A stretch of 64,000 nt of DNA from an uncultured Clostridia bacterium (GCA_937876985.1 CALEFT010000020.1:105285-169284), one strand, 5' to 3'; positions 53,199 through 62,365 are shown, numbered from the stretch's first letter. Numbers and translations are program-made. Notes: generated by a model from the letters alone, not told the origin.

Positions 53199-53212
53199 TG
53201 TTAAATTTAACA
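53199..53212. promoter_or_regulatory. 14-bp perfect palindrome upstream of the PH-gene promoter
   Basis: TGTTAAATTTAACA, a perfect palindrome 30 bp upstream of the -35 box. It could be a regulator site, though AT-rich palindromes arise easily. Confidence 0.35.
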
Positions 53213-53255
53213 CTTACTTCACACTAATGGGCAAAATTTGAAGAAACTTGCAATT

Positions 53256-55142
53256 TTATTCTCCAAGAGGCACTACTCTAGACGGATCATATATTGCATC
53301 AACATCGAACAATCTAGAATAATCTAAGTTTCGTAATGTGCTGCCATTTATAAGCGATCTATCGAAGTATAAATAGTTTGAACCGAACGTATAATAAGGA
53401 TTCGAGCCAATACCGAAGAAAATTCTAAAGCCTAGATTCTTAAGATATTCTGCTCTCGGATCTGTACCATTAATAAAATTACCATTAGGATAAACTATCA
53501 TATGTACTTCTCCAAGAAGGCTACCTATCTGTGTCATCCACTTCTCAGTATCGGACACAATAATATTGATATCTGAATCTGAAGCGTTTATGTTTCCATA
53601 TGTAGAAGACGCGAAGCTCCAACCTGTTTCGCGAAGCACATTGCAAATTTGAATAACAGCCTCTTGATTGGCAACGATTTCTTCACTTGTTAATGTAATA
53701 TTCTGCATTCCGTTAGCTGTAAGCGCATTATTCCTGTCGTCTAACTGATCTTCGCTTACTACATATCCAAATACAGATTCGTATCCACATATAGAAATAA
53801 TGCCCTTTACACCATTATATGAGAAATCTGGATGCTGCTCTATAAAAGCATCAAGTATACCAATTGCTTCTGCACTTCTGCTCACAACCGTTTGACCTTC
53901 ACTATTAACATACTCACCACAGACTTGATTTTGCTCATTAATGACAAGTCTATTACATGTTCCATGTGTGGTAGAAGCAACAGAATAATCAAGATTTTCA
54001 ATGATTATTACAAGTGGACGCTTTCCATCCGGAACAATAAGTGGGTTAGAAATAAGGAATGTGTCACTACTCATATCAACCATTTCTTCCGGGTCAACAA
54101 GCACATAGTCATTCGCATATAATTCCTCGAGCATACTTGTAAATTCACTACAAGTAATATAAAGCTCATCATTTATAGATAAATAGTTTTCCTCAAAAGC
54201 TACTGTAGTATCTGCGATTAATTGTCTTACACAAATAACCTCAATGGAGCCAAAATATTCTGAAACTGGAGAAGTATTAGATGTAGCAGTAAGCAAAACG
54301 GCGTTAATTCTCGTATCTTCTGGGAAAATAATAGCCAAGTTTGAAAGCAGCTGTTCAGCAGAATAGTATTGGAAGTTCTCTAGCATACGTTCACATTCAT
54401 AAAGCATTGGCTCATACATAACATCCTTGATTTCTGTAAGTCTAGAGCTAGCAAAATCATTAACAAAGCCTTCTGTCTCTTCTACTATATCCATATAATT
54501 CAAAACTGCATTAATATAGTCCTCATTGACATATTCATTCTCCGCAGCCTGTACACTACCCCTTGAAAACTCAATTGCATCAAGCTCTCTCATAAGTGGC
54601 TCTGCAGTAGATGAAACGTTAGTAAGTCCAATAAATTGCTCAAAAACAAATACGATGTCAGGCTTTTCGATAGTGCCAAGCAAAAATTCTTCGCATAAAG
54701 ATGTAAGATAATTTGATACCAAAGAACCGGTAAGTTCCTCCATCTCATTAAGGAAGTGAATCTCGGTTGTAGTTAGTGTCGCTCTCGTTGTCCTTACTCG
54801 ATTTTGAATGTCTTCTACGCGTGTTGACACAATAAGTTCCATCTCGTCCATCATCGAAATCTCATGCGCTACACTCTCTTCCTCGTCCGGGTCGACACTT
54901 ACGACAGTCGCGTGAAGTTCTCTATACATAGCAAGTGCCTCGGAGTATTCTCCATTGTCCAAGAATTCCTGGAACTGTGGGATTACAGATTCGCTGTTTT
55001 TCTTATACTGGTCAACATAAACGAAGGTTACGACTGCAAAAATTAGCATAGCAACGCACATCAAGACAGAAATCCAGTAGAGAATTCCCTTTGACTTCTT
55101 CTTGTCGACGTCGTAATACTTATCGAACAGTGTTCCCTTCAT
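53256..55142 (-). CDS. Membrane-anchored protein with degenerate NodB (polysaccharide deacetylase-like) domain
   Basis: A 628-aa protein with a short cytosolic start, one membrane helix (about residues 20-46) and a large extracellular part. Residues about 55-290 are helical, perhaps repeat-like. Residues about 370-610 follow the NodB deacetylase order: RPLVIIIENLDYS where active enzymes have TFDDG, VKGIISICGYESVFGY, RETGWSFASSTYGNIN where HTxxH is expected, and VHMIVYPNGNF for the RxxxxPYG element. Both metal-binding histidines are missing, so it is probably not an active deacetylase. The gene follows parC by 12 bp. A glycan-binding or structural envelope role is an inference. Confidence 0.65.
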   Translation of the reverse strand: MKGTLFDKYYDVDKKKSKGILYWISVLMCVAMLIFAVVTFVYVDQYKKNSESVIPQFQEFLDNGEYSEALAMYRELHATVVSVDPDEEESVAHEISMMDEMELIVSTRVEDIQNRVRTTRATLTTTEIHFLNEMEELTGSLVSNYLTSLCEEFLLGTIEKPDIVFVFEQFIGLTNVSSTAEPLMRELDAIEFSRGSVQAAENEYVNEDYINAVLNYMDIVEETEGFVNDFASSRLTEIKDVMYEPMLYECERMLENFQYYSAEQLLSNLAIIFPEDTRINAVLLTATSNTSPVSEYFGSIEVICVRQLIADTTVAFEENYLSINDELYITCSEFTSMLEELYANDYVLVDPEEMVDMSSDTFLISNPLIVPDGKRPLVIIIENLDYSVASTTHGTCNRLVINEQNQVCGEYVNSEGQTVVSRSAEAIGILDAFIEQHPDFSYNGVKGIISICGYESVFGYVVSEDQLDDRNNALTANGMQNITLTSEEIVANQEAVIQICNVLRETGWSFASSTYGNINASDSDINIIVSDTEKWMTQIGSLLGEVHMIVYPNGNFINGTDPRAEYLKNLGFRIFFGIGSNPYYTFGSNYLYFDRSLINGSTLRNLDYSRLFDVDAIYDPSRVVPLGE

Positions 55143-55154
55143 TTTTTCTCCTTC

Positions 55155-57416
55155 TTACTCGAAAAGCGTAATCTGCTTACCCTCAAGCATCTCTTCCTTT
55201 ATGTAATATCCAACGGATGGAATCTTACGAGCACGGTAATACTCTGGATTCTCGAGCTTACTCTCGCTTAGTCTTTCCATCTTCGTAAGCTTACTGCCAC
55301 GCTTAGAAAGAATCAGCTGTACGCCCTGTGTTGTTCTTGTAGTCTTCATCGGAATTACAGTAGAATCAAATACTACAGCCTTCTTTAAGTCGTTATATGC
55401 GACAAGTGATACAGTTCCTTCCTCATCGTGCAAATAAACGAAGGATTTTGCTTCGGAGCCATCGAAGAATGCTTTGACAAGCTTCTTTCTGTTTTGCTTT
55501 GTCTCATATACATTAAGTGGGAACAAAGCGACCTTGCCGTTCTCGAAGGCAATCATAATATGTCCCTTATAATCATTAGTAATAATCATATAAAGAACCT
55601 TCTCACCGTCTTCGAAACCAAGAGTAGATGCTACATAATGACCGAACTCACTTGGCTTTGTATCGCTGAAGTCATATAGCTTAGCCTTATAGACAGTAGC
55701 CTTATCTGTAAAGAATAAGACCTCAGACTTGTTGTTTACTTCAACATCGATAAAAATCTCATCATCTTCCTTCATCTTAAGCTCGCCTGCACTACGAAGT
55801 GATACAAGTGTGTGCTTCTTAAGATAGCCATGTCTAGTAAGCATAACGCGACAACGATAGTCAGGAATATCAAGTGTTGGCTCGAATACAACTACGTCCT
55901 CCTGCATGAGAAGCTGACTTCTTCTCGGCTGACCATATTTCTTAGCAATAGCAGTAAGATTGTCAGCAATAAGCTTATCAACACGCTTTGGCTTATTTAG
56001 GATATCTTCGAGATCTGCGATTTCATCAATAAGCTTACTTCTATCAGAAATACGATTCATAATGTACTGCTTGTTTATATTACGAAGCTTAATCTCTGCT
56101 ACAAATTCAGCCTGAACCTTATCAATATCGAAGCCCTTCATGAGGTTTGGAATTACGTCCTCTTCAAGCTCTGTATTACGAATAATAGCAATAGCCTTAT
56201 CAATATCTAAGAGAATCTTAGAAAGACCATCTAATAAGTGTAGTCTATCCTTCTTCTTGCCAAGGTCAAACTTAAGTTCACGCGTTAAGCAGCCTCTTCT
56301 CCAGATAAGCCACTCATTAATAAGAGCACCAACACCAAGCACCTTAGGAGAACCATTAATCAAAACATTAAAGTTACATGAGAATGTGTCCTCGAGTGAA
56401 GTAAACTTGAATAGCTTATTCATCAAAGCCTCTTGGTCTGTTCCACGCTTGCAATCGATAGTAATCTTGAGACCATCAAGGTCTGTCTCATCTCTAATAT
56501 CGGAGATTTCCTTAACCTTACCAGACTTAACAAGCTCCGTAATCTGATCAATTATTGCTTCACAAGATGTAGAGTATGGAATTTCCTTAATCTCAATTAG
56601 GTTATTCTTCTTATCTACCTCGTACTTAGCTCTTACTCGAACAGGACCACGACCTGTCTCGTAAACCTGACGCATTGTATTCTTGTCATATAGAATTATT
56701 CCACCACCAGAGAAATCAGGTGCAGGCATGATGTCAAGAAGGTCTACGGATGAATCCTTCATATATGCAATAGTTGCTTCGCATACTTCAGCAAGGTTGA
56801 ATGAACAAATATTAGATGCCATACCAACCGCAATACCCTGGTTAGAGTTAACAAGAATTGATGGGAATGCTGCTGGAAGCAAAGTTGGCTCCTTCATTGA
56901 ACCATCATAGTTATCAACAAAATCTACACTATCTTTATCCATTCCCTTGAAAAGCTCGTCGCAGAGCTTTTCGAGGCGGACCTCTGTATAACGCGATGCA
57001 GCAAATTGCATATCTCTAGAATATTGCTTACCAAAGTTACCCTTAGAGTCTACATATGGATGTAGGAGCGAGCCGTTACCTCTAGTAAGACGCACCATCG
57101 TCTCATAAATTGCCATATCGCCATGCGGATTAAGCTTCATCGTCTGGCCAACTACATTGGCAGACTTTGTTCTATTGCCGTTAAGTAATCCCATCTTGTA
57201 CATAGTGTACAAAAGCTTACGATGCGAAGGCTTAAATCCGTCAATCTCAGGGATAGCACGAGATACAATTACACTCATAGCATATGGCATGTAATTGATT
57301 TCAAGCATTTCTGTAATGGATTGATCTGTTGCTGGCATGTCTACAGCATTTGGATCAGTAAGCTTCGCCTTGAGCGACAATTCTTTATCATTTTTATCTG
57401 TTTTCTTCTTAGCCAT
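55155..57416 (-). CDS. parC: DNA topoisomerase IV subunit A (ParC/GyrA family)
   Basis: The 753-aa breakage-reunion subunit of a type IIA topoisomerase. The catalytic tyrosine lies in FAASRYTEVRLEKLCDEL; the preceding NPHGDMAIYETMVRLTRG and GIAVGMASNICSFNLAEV are conserved. The C-terminal domain lacks a clear GyrA box (QRRGGRG), which favours decatenation by ParC over gyrase. GAGGG precedes the ATG. It follows parE by 14 bp. The ends fall within the ParC range. Confidence 0.9.
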   Translation of the reverse strand: MAKKKTDKNDKELSLKAKLTDPNAVDMPATDQSITEMLEINYMPYAMSVIVSRAIPEIDGFKPSHRKLLYTMYKMGLLNGNRTKSANVVGQTMKLNPHGDMAIYETMVRLTRGNGSLLHPYVDSKGNFGKQYSRDMQFAASRYTEVRLEKLCDELFKGMDKDSVDFVDNYDGSMKEPTLLPAAFPSILVNSNQGIAVGMASNICSFNLAEVCEATIAYMKDSSVDLLDIMPAPDFSGGGIILYDKNTMRQVYETGRGPVRVRAKYEVDKKNNLIEIKEIPYSTSCEAIIDQITELVKSGKVKEISDIRDETDLDGLKITIDCKRGTDQEALMNKLFKFTSLEDTFSCNFNVLINGSPKVLGVGALINEWLIWRRGCLTRELKFDLGKKKDRLHLLDGLSKILLDIDKAIAIIRNTELEEDVIPNLMKGFDIDKVQAEFVAEIKLRNINKQYIMNRISDRSKLIDEIADLEDILNKPKRVDKLIADNLTAIAKKYGQPRRSQLLMQEDVVVFEPTLDIPDYRCRVMLTRHGYLKKHTLVSLRSAGELKMKEDDEIFIDVEVNNKSEVLFFTDKATVYKAKLYDFSDTKPSEFGHYVASTLGFEDGEKVLYMIITNDYKGHIMIAFENGKVALFPLNVYETKQNRKKLVKAFFDGSEAKSFVYLHDEEGTVSLVAYNDLKKAVVFDSTVIPMKTTRTTQGVQLILSKRGSKLTKMERLSESKLENPEYYRARKIPSVGYYIKEEMLEGKQITLFE

Positions 57417-57430
57417 TTTTACCCTCTATC

Positions 57431-59428
57431 TTAGCCAATGTCTAGCATATCTAAATATTTGTAACCATTTGTCTCAATGTGCTGCTTACGTCCCTGGAGG
57501 TTGTCACCTAATAGCAAATCAAAGACCTCTGCTGTACGCTTTGCTTCCTCAGGACATATACGAATTAGTCGTCTAGTCTTAGGATTCATTGTTGTTTGCC
57601 ACATCATTTCTGGCTCGTTCTCACCAAGACCCTTAGAACGCTGAATTGTAAGGCACGAGTTATCGTATTTACTTAAGATCTCAGCCTTCTCCTTCTCATT
57701 GAACGCGAAAAGCGTCTCCTCAGCAGCATTCTTCTTACCCTTCGGCTTATATGTAATCTCGAATAGTGGTGATTCAGCTACATATACATATCCTTCGTCA
57801 ATCAATGTTGGCATAAGTCTATAAATCATTGCAACAATAAGAGTTCTAATCTGATAGCCGTCAACGTCGGCATCGGTGCAGATTACAATTTTGGACCATT
57901 TAAGCTTTTCGAGGTCGAAGGCGCTCATATCCTTGGAGTGCTTATTCTGGATCTCGACGCCGCAGCCTAATACTCTTATTAAGTCAGTGATAATCTCACT
58001 CTTAAAAATAGTCGCGTAGTCAGCCTTAAGACAATTCAAAATCTTACCTCGAACTGGCATAACAGCCTGGAATTCAGCATCTCTACCGAGCTTAACAGAA
58101 CCGAGCGCGGAATCACCCTCTACGATATAAATCTCGCGGATAGATGTATCTCTACTTCTACAATCAACAAATTTCTTGATTCTATTGGTAATATCAACCT
58201 TCTCCATGAGCTTTTTCTTGATATTTACCTTAGTCTTCTCAGCATTCTCTCTTGCACGCTTGTTGACTAGAATCTGCTCGATTACCTTATCAGCAACCAT
58301 CTTGTTCTCAATAAACCAAATCTCAAGCTCTCTTTTAATAAGATCTGTCATGAAGTCCTGTACAAACTTATTATTGATTGCCTTCTTTGTCTGGTTCGCA
58401 TAAGAAGTAAAAGTAGAAAACGTATTAGTAAAAATAAACAAAGAGTCAGCGATATCCTGGAATTTAATCTTACTCTCGTTTGCCTTATATTTGTCACGAA
58501 GCTTAATCTGACGGTCAATCTCATAAGCGAAAGCATTTCTAACCGCATTATCCGGAGAACCACCTAGCTCCAAGTGACTTGAATTGTGGAAATACAAAGT
58601 TCCGTTAACGGTATTATTAAAGAAGAATACGATCTCTGCCTTCACCTTATATGGATCTCTATCCTCCTGGTCAGAACCAAAGCCAGTATCCTCGAAGCTA
58701 TATGGCTCAGAAATATTCTTGCCATCAGAAATCTCATTGAAATAGTCAATAATTCCATTCTCGTACATAAACGAAGATTCTTCGCCAGAAGCTTCATCCT
58801 TGAAAATGAACTCTACCTTAGGGTTAACAACCGCTTGCATCTGAATAATCTGACGGAATGTATCGATTGGAATTACAATATCAGTAAACACCTTCCTATC
58901 AGGCTTCCAATGCTGAATAGTACCAGTTCTCTTAAATCTAGTAGGCTCCTTAATAAGCTCAGTAACAGGATTTCCCTCTCGAAAAGAGATATTATACTTA
59001 AATCCATCACGGAAAACTGTTACATCGAAGAACTCTGACGCACATTGAGTAGCACATGCACCAAGTCCGTTTGTACCTAGCGAATAACCATAGCTTCCAT
59101 CATCATTATTATTATACTTACCACCAGCATATAGCTCGCAGTATACGAGGTCCCAGTTATATCTTTCCTCCTTAGGATTATAGTCGAGTGGAATACCACG
59201 ACCAAAATCCTCGACAGTAATAGAACCATCCTTACCTCTCGTAACGATAATTCTGTCACCGTGTCCATCTCTTGCCTCATCGACAGAGTTAGACAAAATC
59301 TCAAAGAAGGCATGAATACAACCTTCCAAATTATCAGAACCAAAAATTACGCTAGGCTTAGAACGAACTCTCTCTGGTCCCTTAAGCATAGAAATAGAAT
59401 CATTACCATAATTATTCTTAGTAGCCAT
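57431..59428 (-). CDS. parE: DNA topoisomerase IV subunit B (ParE/GyrB family)
   Basis: The 665-aa ATPase subunit. The GHKL ATP site has FEILSNSVDEARDGHGD (N box), VEDFGRGIPLDY (G1) and the glycines in GYSLGTNGLGACATQCASE. The TOPRIM domain has IYIVEGDSALGSVKLGRD and VICTDADVDGYQIRTLI. The C-terminus QRSKGLGENEPEMMWQTTMNP is diagnostic. The ATG at 59428 has GGAG six bases upstream; a TTG one codon earlier is possible. It is the first gene of the parE-parC operon. Confidence 0.92.
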   Translation of the reverse strand: MATKNNYGNDSISMLKGPERVRSKPSVIFGSDNLEGCIHAFFEILSNSVDEARDGHGDRIIVTRGKDGSITVEDFGRGIPLDYNPKEERYNWDLVYCELYAGGKYNNNDDGSYGYSLGTNGLGACATQCASEFFDVTVFRDGFKYNISFREGNPVTELIKEPTRFKRTGTIQHWKPDRKVFTDIVIPIDTFRQIIQMQAVVNPKVEFIFKDEASGEESSFMYENGIIDYFNEISDGKNISEPYSFEDTGFGSDQEDRDPYKVKAEIVFFFNNTVNGTLYFHNSSHLELGGSPDNAVRNAFAYEIDRQIKLRDKYKANESKIKFQDIADSLFIFTNTFSTFTSYANQTKKAINNKFVQDFMTDLIKRELEIWFIENKMVADKVIEQILVNKRARENAEKTKVNIKKKLMEKVDITNRIKKFVDCRSRDTSIREIYIVEGDSALGSVKLGRDAEFQAVMPVRGKILNCLKADYATIFKSEIITDLIRVLGCGVEIQNKHSKDMSAFDLEKLKWSKIVICTDADVDGYQIRTLIVAMIYRLMPTLIDEGYVYVAESPLFEITYKPKGKKNAAEETLFAFNEKEKAEILSKYDNSCLTIQRSKGLGENEPEMMWQTTMNPKTRRLIRICPEEAKRTAEVFDLLLGDNLQGRKQHIETNGYKYLDMLDIG

Positions 59429-59478
59429 CAATATCTCCTATATATAATATTCTATATATTGTATCCTATATATTCGAA

Positions 59479-59498
59479 AAACACTAAATATAGTGTTT
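59479..59498. promoter_or_regulatory. Inverted repeat upstream of parE, possible operator
   Basis: AAACACTA (59479-59486) and TAGTGTTT (59491-59498) are perfect 8-bp arms around AATA, 51-70 bp upstream of parE. A weak -10 TACAAT lies between it and the gene (59460-59465), so it would overlap the -35 region. Confidence 0.45.
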
Positions 59499-59604
59499 CA
59501 CAATATGCCAATATAAATTTTAACATACATTCTCTAGATTTGTTCAATGTGAATTTTACAAGTTAATAATTGCAAATAATATGAGCAAAACAAACAAGTT
59601 TTGA

Positions 59605-59650
59605 CAAAAAAATTCTCCTACGAACACCAAATGATGATACTTAGGAGAAT
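59605..59650 (-). terminator. Terminator of the tRNA-Gly-Arg transcript
   Basis: A 9-bp stem (ATTCTCCTA 59612-59620 with TAGGAGAAT 59642-59650), 21-nt loop, followed on minus by TTTTTTTGTC. It ends 4 bp after the tRNA-Arg CCA. Confidence 0.78.
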
Positions 59651-59653
59651 ATT

Positions 59654-59730
59654 TGGCGAGCCTAGGGGGACTCGAACCTCCGACCCACAGCTTAGAAGGC
59701 TGTTGCTCTATCCAACTGAGCTATAGACCC
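59654..59730 (-). tRNA. tRNA-Arg (anticodon TCT)
   Basis: Acceptor GGGTCTA / TAGGCTC (two G-T pairs), D-arm AGCTCAGTTGGATAGAGC, anticodon loop reading TCT, T-loop TTCGAGT, and an encoded CCA. It follows tRNA-Gly in one transcript. Confidence 0.95.
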
Positions 59731-59762
59731 ATAAAAAAAGCCTTAACGGCTTAAAAAATAAA

Positions 59763-59836
59763 TGGAGCGGGTGATGGGAATCGAACCCACGTGATCAGCT
59801 TGGAAGGCTGGAGTTCTACCATTGAACTACACCCGC
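59763..59836 (-). tRNA. tRNA-Gly (anticodon TCC)
   Basis: Acceptor GCGGGTG / CACCCGC, D-arm AGTTCAATGGTAGAAC, anticodon loop CTTCCAA reading TCC, T-loop TTCGATT, discriminator T and an encoded CCA. It is the first of the pair Gly-Arg. Confidence 0.96.
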
Positions 59837-59869
59837 ATTTATTTTGTTATGCGTTTCAAACGCTTCAAT

Positions 59870-59898
59870 ATATTACAACAAGGTTTTGAAATTGTCCA
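59870..59898 (-). promoter_or_regulatory. tRNA-Gly-Arg promoter
   Basis: TGGACA (59893-59898) and TAATAT (59870-59875) with a 17-bp spacer on minus, 34 bp before the tRNA-Gly 5' end. Confidence 0.78.
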
Positions 59899-59978
59899 CT
59901 ACTTTTTTGAATATTTTATCAGATTTTTTCTATATTACTTCATTCAGAATTATAAAACCTCAATTCACAAGTAAACAT

Positions 59979-60009
59979 CAAAAAACAAGGCCGCTATTCG
60001 CAGCCCTGT
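59979..60009 (-). terminator. Terminator of the SH3 lipoprotein gene
   Basis: A 10-bp stem with wobble pairs (ACAAGGCCGC 59985-59994 against GCAGCCCTGT 60000-60009) and a 5-nt loop, followed on minus by TTTTTTGATG; it lies 15 bp after the stop. Confidence 0.82.
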
Positions 60010-60024
60010 TCATTAATAATTCAA

Positions 60025-60465
60025 TTAAGCTGTAGGCGTAGATGTCAAGTAATCACCTGATACATAGAAGCCATCTACAGTCTTATACCATCCAGAATCA
60101 GTACGTGCAACTACAATTACTTCCATATTTGTTGTAAGTGTAGCAACAATATCATATTCAGTACTTGGGCCAGATCTAACTCTCAAGAATTGTCCGGAAG
60201 ATACATATGCATACATAACTGTTGGGTTATCAAATGCTGACTCTGTCCATGAAATCTGTACTGTATTAGATGGAAGCGGACCAGAATATGTTGGAATTGT
60301 AGTTGTCGGAGGAGTTGTCTCCTCTGTGATTACAGGAGTTGTATCAGTAGTAGCCTCTGTCTCCTCTTCCTTATCATCCTTCTTGCCGCAAGCAATAACA
60401 CTGCCAACAAGCATTATAAACATAACTAATACTGTAAGTCTCTTAAACATCTTAATACTTAACAT
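60025..60465 (-). CDS. SH3-domain lipoprotein
   Basis: A 146-aa secreted lipoprotein. The signal peptide ends in a lipobox (VGSVIAC), followed by a charged, Thr/Pro-rich linker of about 40 residues. A bacterial SH3 domain makes the last about 70 residues (FLRVRSGPSTEYDIVATLTT, the LxVRSGPSTxYxxV pattern, with DSGWYKTVDGFYVSGDYL). Such domains bind peptidoglycan or cell-wall polymers. The start at 60465 has GGAGG nine bases before it; an ATG three codons earlier touches the ribosome site. It is monocistronic with its own terminator. Confidence 0.87.
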   Translation of the reverse strand: MLSIKMFKRLTVLVMFIMLVGSVIACGKKDDKEEETEATTDTTPVITEETTPPTTTIPTYSGPLPSNTVQISWTESAFDNPTVMYAYVSSGQFLRVRSGPSTEYDIVATLTTNMEVIVVARTDSGWYKTVDGFYVSGDYLTSTPTA

Positions 60466-60594
60466 TGGTATCATCCTCCATTCGATAATACAAATCCATA
60501 ATTTCTTATATTATCTCACAACATTCGTAAAAAAGAGAATAAAATTTTGTTTTTTATTCCAAAAAGATTCTAATTTGATGCTAAATCCAACAAA

Positions 60595-61212
60595 TCACGT
60601 CTTCTTTTTGCTTTTTTGCTCCTTATAATCCTCATATAACAAGGAAAAACATACATGGTCTTGACGTTTTGTATTTATCTCCATAAAAGAACGATGTACT
60701 CCCTCTTCGACAAATCCAAGTCTCTTTATTACTTCAAGCGAACGAACATTATATGGGAGAATATCTGCTTCGAGGCGAAGTAAATGAATAGATTCAAAAG
60801 CAAGCTTAATTAAGAAACGAAGTGCTTCTGTCATATATCCCTTGCCACAGGCATTCTCATCTAGTGCATATCCGATAAGACCAGAACGCATACCACCATA
60901 TACAATATTAAACAATGAAATTCTGCCAACAACCTTAAGGTTTGAGGAATGAACGGCTTGCTTTTCGAACAAGAAAAGCGGAACTAGTCTGCTATTTACA
61001 TAATCCTTATACTCCATCTGCAGGTACTTGCGCTGCATTCTTGGCGTGTAATATGCGTCGTCCTGGGTTTGAGCCCACTTCTTGTGGAACTCGCGGTTAC
61101 GAGAATAATAATCTGCGACGAAAGAAGCCGCACCCGGCTTAAGCAAAGCTAGGTACAGCCTCTCTGTTTCAAAAACAATATATGAAATGCTATGTAATTT
61201 ACGAATAGACAT
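60595..61212 (-). CDS. GNAT-family N-acetyltransferase (RimJ/RimL type)
   Basis: A 205-aa cytosolic acetyltransferase. It shows ETERLYLALLKPGAASFV at the start, the acetyl-CoA loop in ALDENACGKGYMTEALRFLI, and NVRSLEVIKRLGFVEEGVHR, the typical RimJ/RimL C-terminal signature. The C-terminus is very basic (KEQKSKKKT). It follows the SDR gene with a 1-bp gap, so the two are coupled. The acetylated target is unknown. Confidence 0.88.
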   Translation of the reverse strand: MSIRKLHSISYIVFETERLYLALLKPGAASFVADYYSRNREFHKKWAQTQDDAYYTPRMQRKYLQMEYKDYVNSRLVPLFLFEKQAVHSSNLKVVGRISLFNIVYGGMRSGLIGYALDENACGKGYMTEALRFLIKLAFESIHLLRLEADILPYNVRSLEVIKRLGFVEEGVHRSFMEINTKRQDHVCFSLLYEDYKEQKSKKKT

Positions 61213-61213
61213 A

Positions 61214-61957
61214 TTATGCGTTCTTCAAGATAGAAACAATCTCCTCAATAGTCTTGCCTGCATAATCCTGTGCGTGTACAACATAACCATCCTTAGAACC
61301 AGCCTCTGCTAGACCAGGAGCTACCATTCCATTAACAGCAGACTCTGGGCTATTAGGAGCATTAGGACCACCAAGGTCAGTGCGGCACCAACCTGGATCA
61401 GTTAAGAAAACAAGAACATCAGCATCTGTCTTTGCTCTAGTAATCTTTGTTAAGTCAGCTGTAACCTTATCAAGGCCAGCCTTACTTGCTGAATATGGTC
61501 CCTGCTCTGGCTCATTTGCAATACCAGAAGTAGTATTAACAATTCTACCAAAACCGTTCTCAAGCATCTTTGGAAGCAATCTGTAGCAAATCATCATTGG
61601 AGCAACAGTATTGATTCTAAAGCTTGTATCATAATCCTCAGCAACTGTATCAAAAACATCAGGACGGTATGTAACCTGCAAGCCAGCGTTATTATAAACG
61701 ATATCTACATTAATTCCAAATGAACAAATCTCATCGAGCATAGCGTTCACCTGAACATAGTCAGAAAGCTCAGCCTCTACTACCTTATAAATTCCGCCCT
61801 TACTCTCTACAAAAGAAACAACCTCGTCAAGATTAGACTTTTTTCTCGCATGAAGAATCAAATTTGCGCCACGGGAAGCAAGCTCCATTGCCATAAGCTT
61901 TCCGATACCTCTACTTGCGCCTGTGATAAACACCCAGCGTCCCTTTACGTCAACCAT
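61214..61957 (-). CDS. Short-chain dehydrogenase/reductase (SDR)
   Basis: A 247-aa NAD(P)-dependent oxidoreductase. The cofactor motif is FITGASRGIGKLMA, then IVYNNAGLQ. The catalytic serine is in VNTTSGIANE and the tyrosine-lysine pair in GPYSASKAGLDK. GGAGG precedes the ATG. It is followed by the GNAT gene. The substrate cannot be assigned; the family covers many alcohols and ketones. Confidence 0.9.
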   Translation of the reverse strand: MVDVKGRWVFITGASRGIGKLMAMELASRGANLILHARKKSNLDEVVSFVESKGGIYKVVEAELSDYVQVNAMLDEICSFGINVDIVYNNAGLQVTYRPDVFDTVAEDYDTSFRINTVAPMMICYRLLPKMLENGFGRIVNTTSGIANEPEQGPYSASKAGLDKVTADLTKITRAKTDADVLVFLTDPGWCRTDLGGPNAPNSPESAVNGMVAPGLAEAGSKDGYVVHAQDYAGKTIEEIVSILKNA

Positions 61958-62077
61958 AATTTAGCCTCCTATATTAAGATACTAGAATTATAGCCTAGCA
62001 TTTCTTTCTTGCGTCATCGAAAAGCATCAGAAAACAAAAATACAAACATCAAAATTACATTTTTCCAAAAAATCTAA

Positions 62078-62106
62078 CAAAAAAGTCTTCTCTAAACGAG
62101 AAGACT
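62078..62106 (-). terminator. Terminator of the tRNA-His-Gln-Lys transcript
   Basis: A 9-bp stem (AGTCTTCTC 62084-62092 with GAGAAGACT 62098-62106), 5-nt loop, followed on minus by TTTTTG. It lies 5 bp after tRNA-Lys. Confidence 0.85.
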
Positions 62107-62111
62107 AGAAT

Positions 62112-62187
62112 TGGTGGCTCACTGGAGGCTCGAACTCCAGACCCCTTGATTAAAAGTCAAGTGCTCTACCGACTGAGCTAGTGAACC
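62112..62187 (-). tRNA. tRNA-Lys (anticodon TTT)
   Basis: Acceptor GGTTCAC / GTGAGCC, D-arm AGCTCAGTCGGTAGAGC, anticodon loop reading TTT, T-loop TTCGAGC and an encoded CCA. It is the last of three tRNAs in one transcript. Confidence 0.96.
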
Positions 62188-62189
62188 AT

Positions 62190-62264
62190 TGGCTGGGGTG
62201 GCAGGATTTGAACCTACGAGTGCGGGAGTCAAAGACCCGTGCCTTACCCCTTGGCTACACCCCA
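62190..62264 (-). tRNA. tRNA-Gln (anticodon TTG)
   Basis: Acceptor TGGGGTG / CACCCCA, the D-arm AGCCAAGGGGTAAGGC typical of tRNA-Gln, anticodon loop reading TTG, T-loop TTCAAAT and an encoded CCA. It sits 2 bp from tRNA-Lys. Confidence 0.95.
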
Positions 62265-62287
62265 GTATTATTTTTGGATAAAAAAAA

Positions 62288-62365
62288 TGGGGTGGGATAC
62301 GGGATTCGAACCCGTGATTTCTAGTGCCACAAACTAGCGCTCTAACCAGCTGAACTAATCCCACC
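62288..62365 (-). tRNA. tRNA-His (anticodon GTG)
   Basis: Acceptor GTGGGAT / ATCCCAC with the extra G-1 paired to C73, which marks tRNA-His. The anticodon loop reads GTG, the T-loop is TTCGAAT and CCA is encoded. It is first in the three-tRNA transcript. Confidence 0.96.

Noticed and set aside
59851..59863. Palindrome GCGTTTCAAACGC near the tRNA-Gly promoter
   Set aside because: Short and at the expected transcription start; no second copy seen, so not reported as a regulator site.
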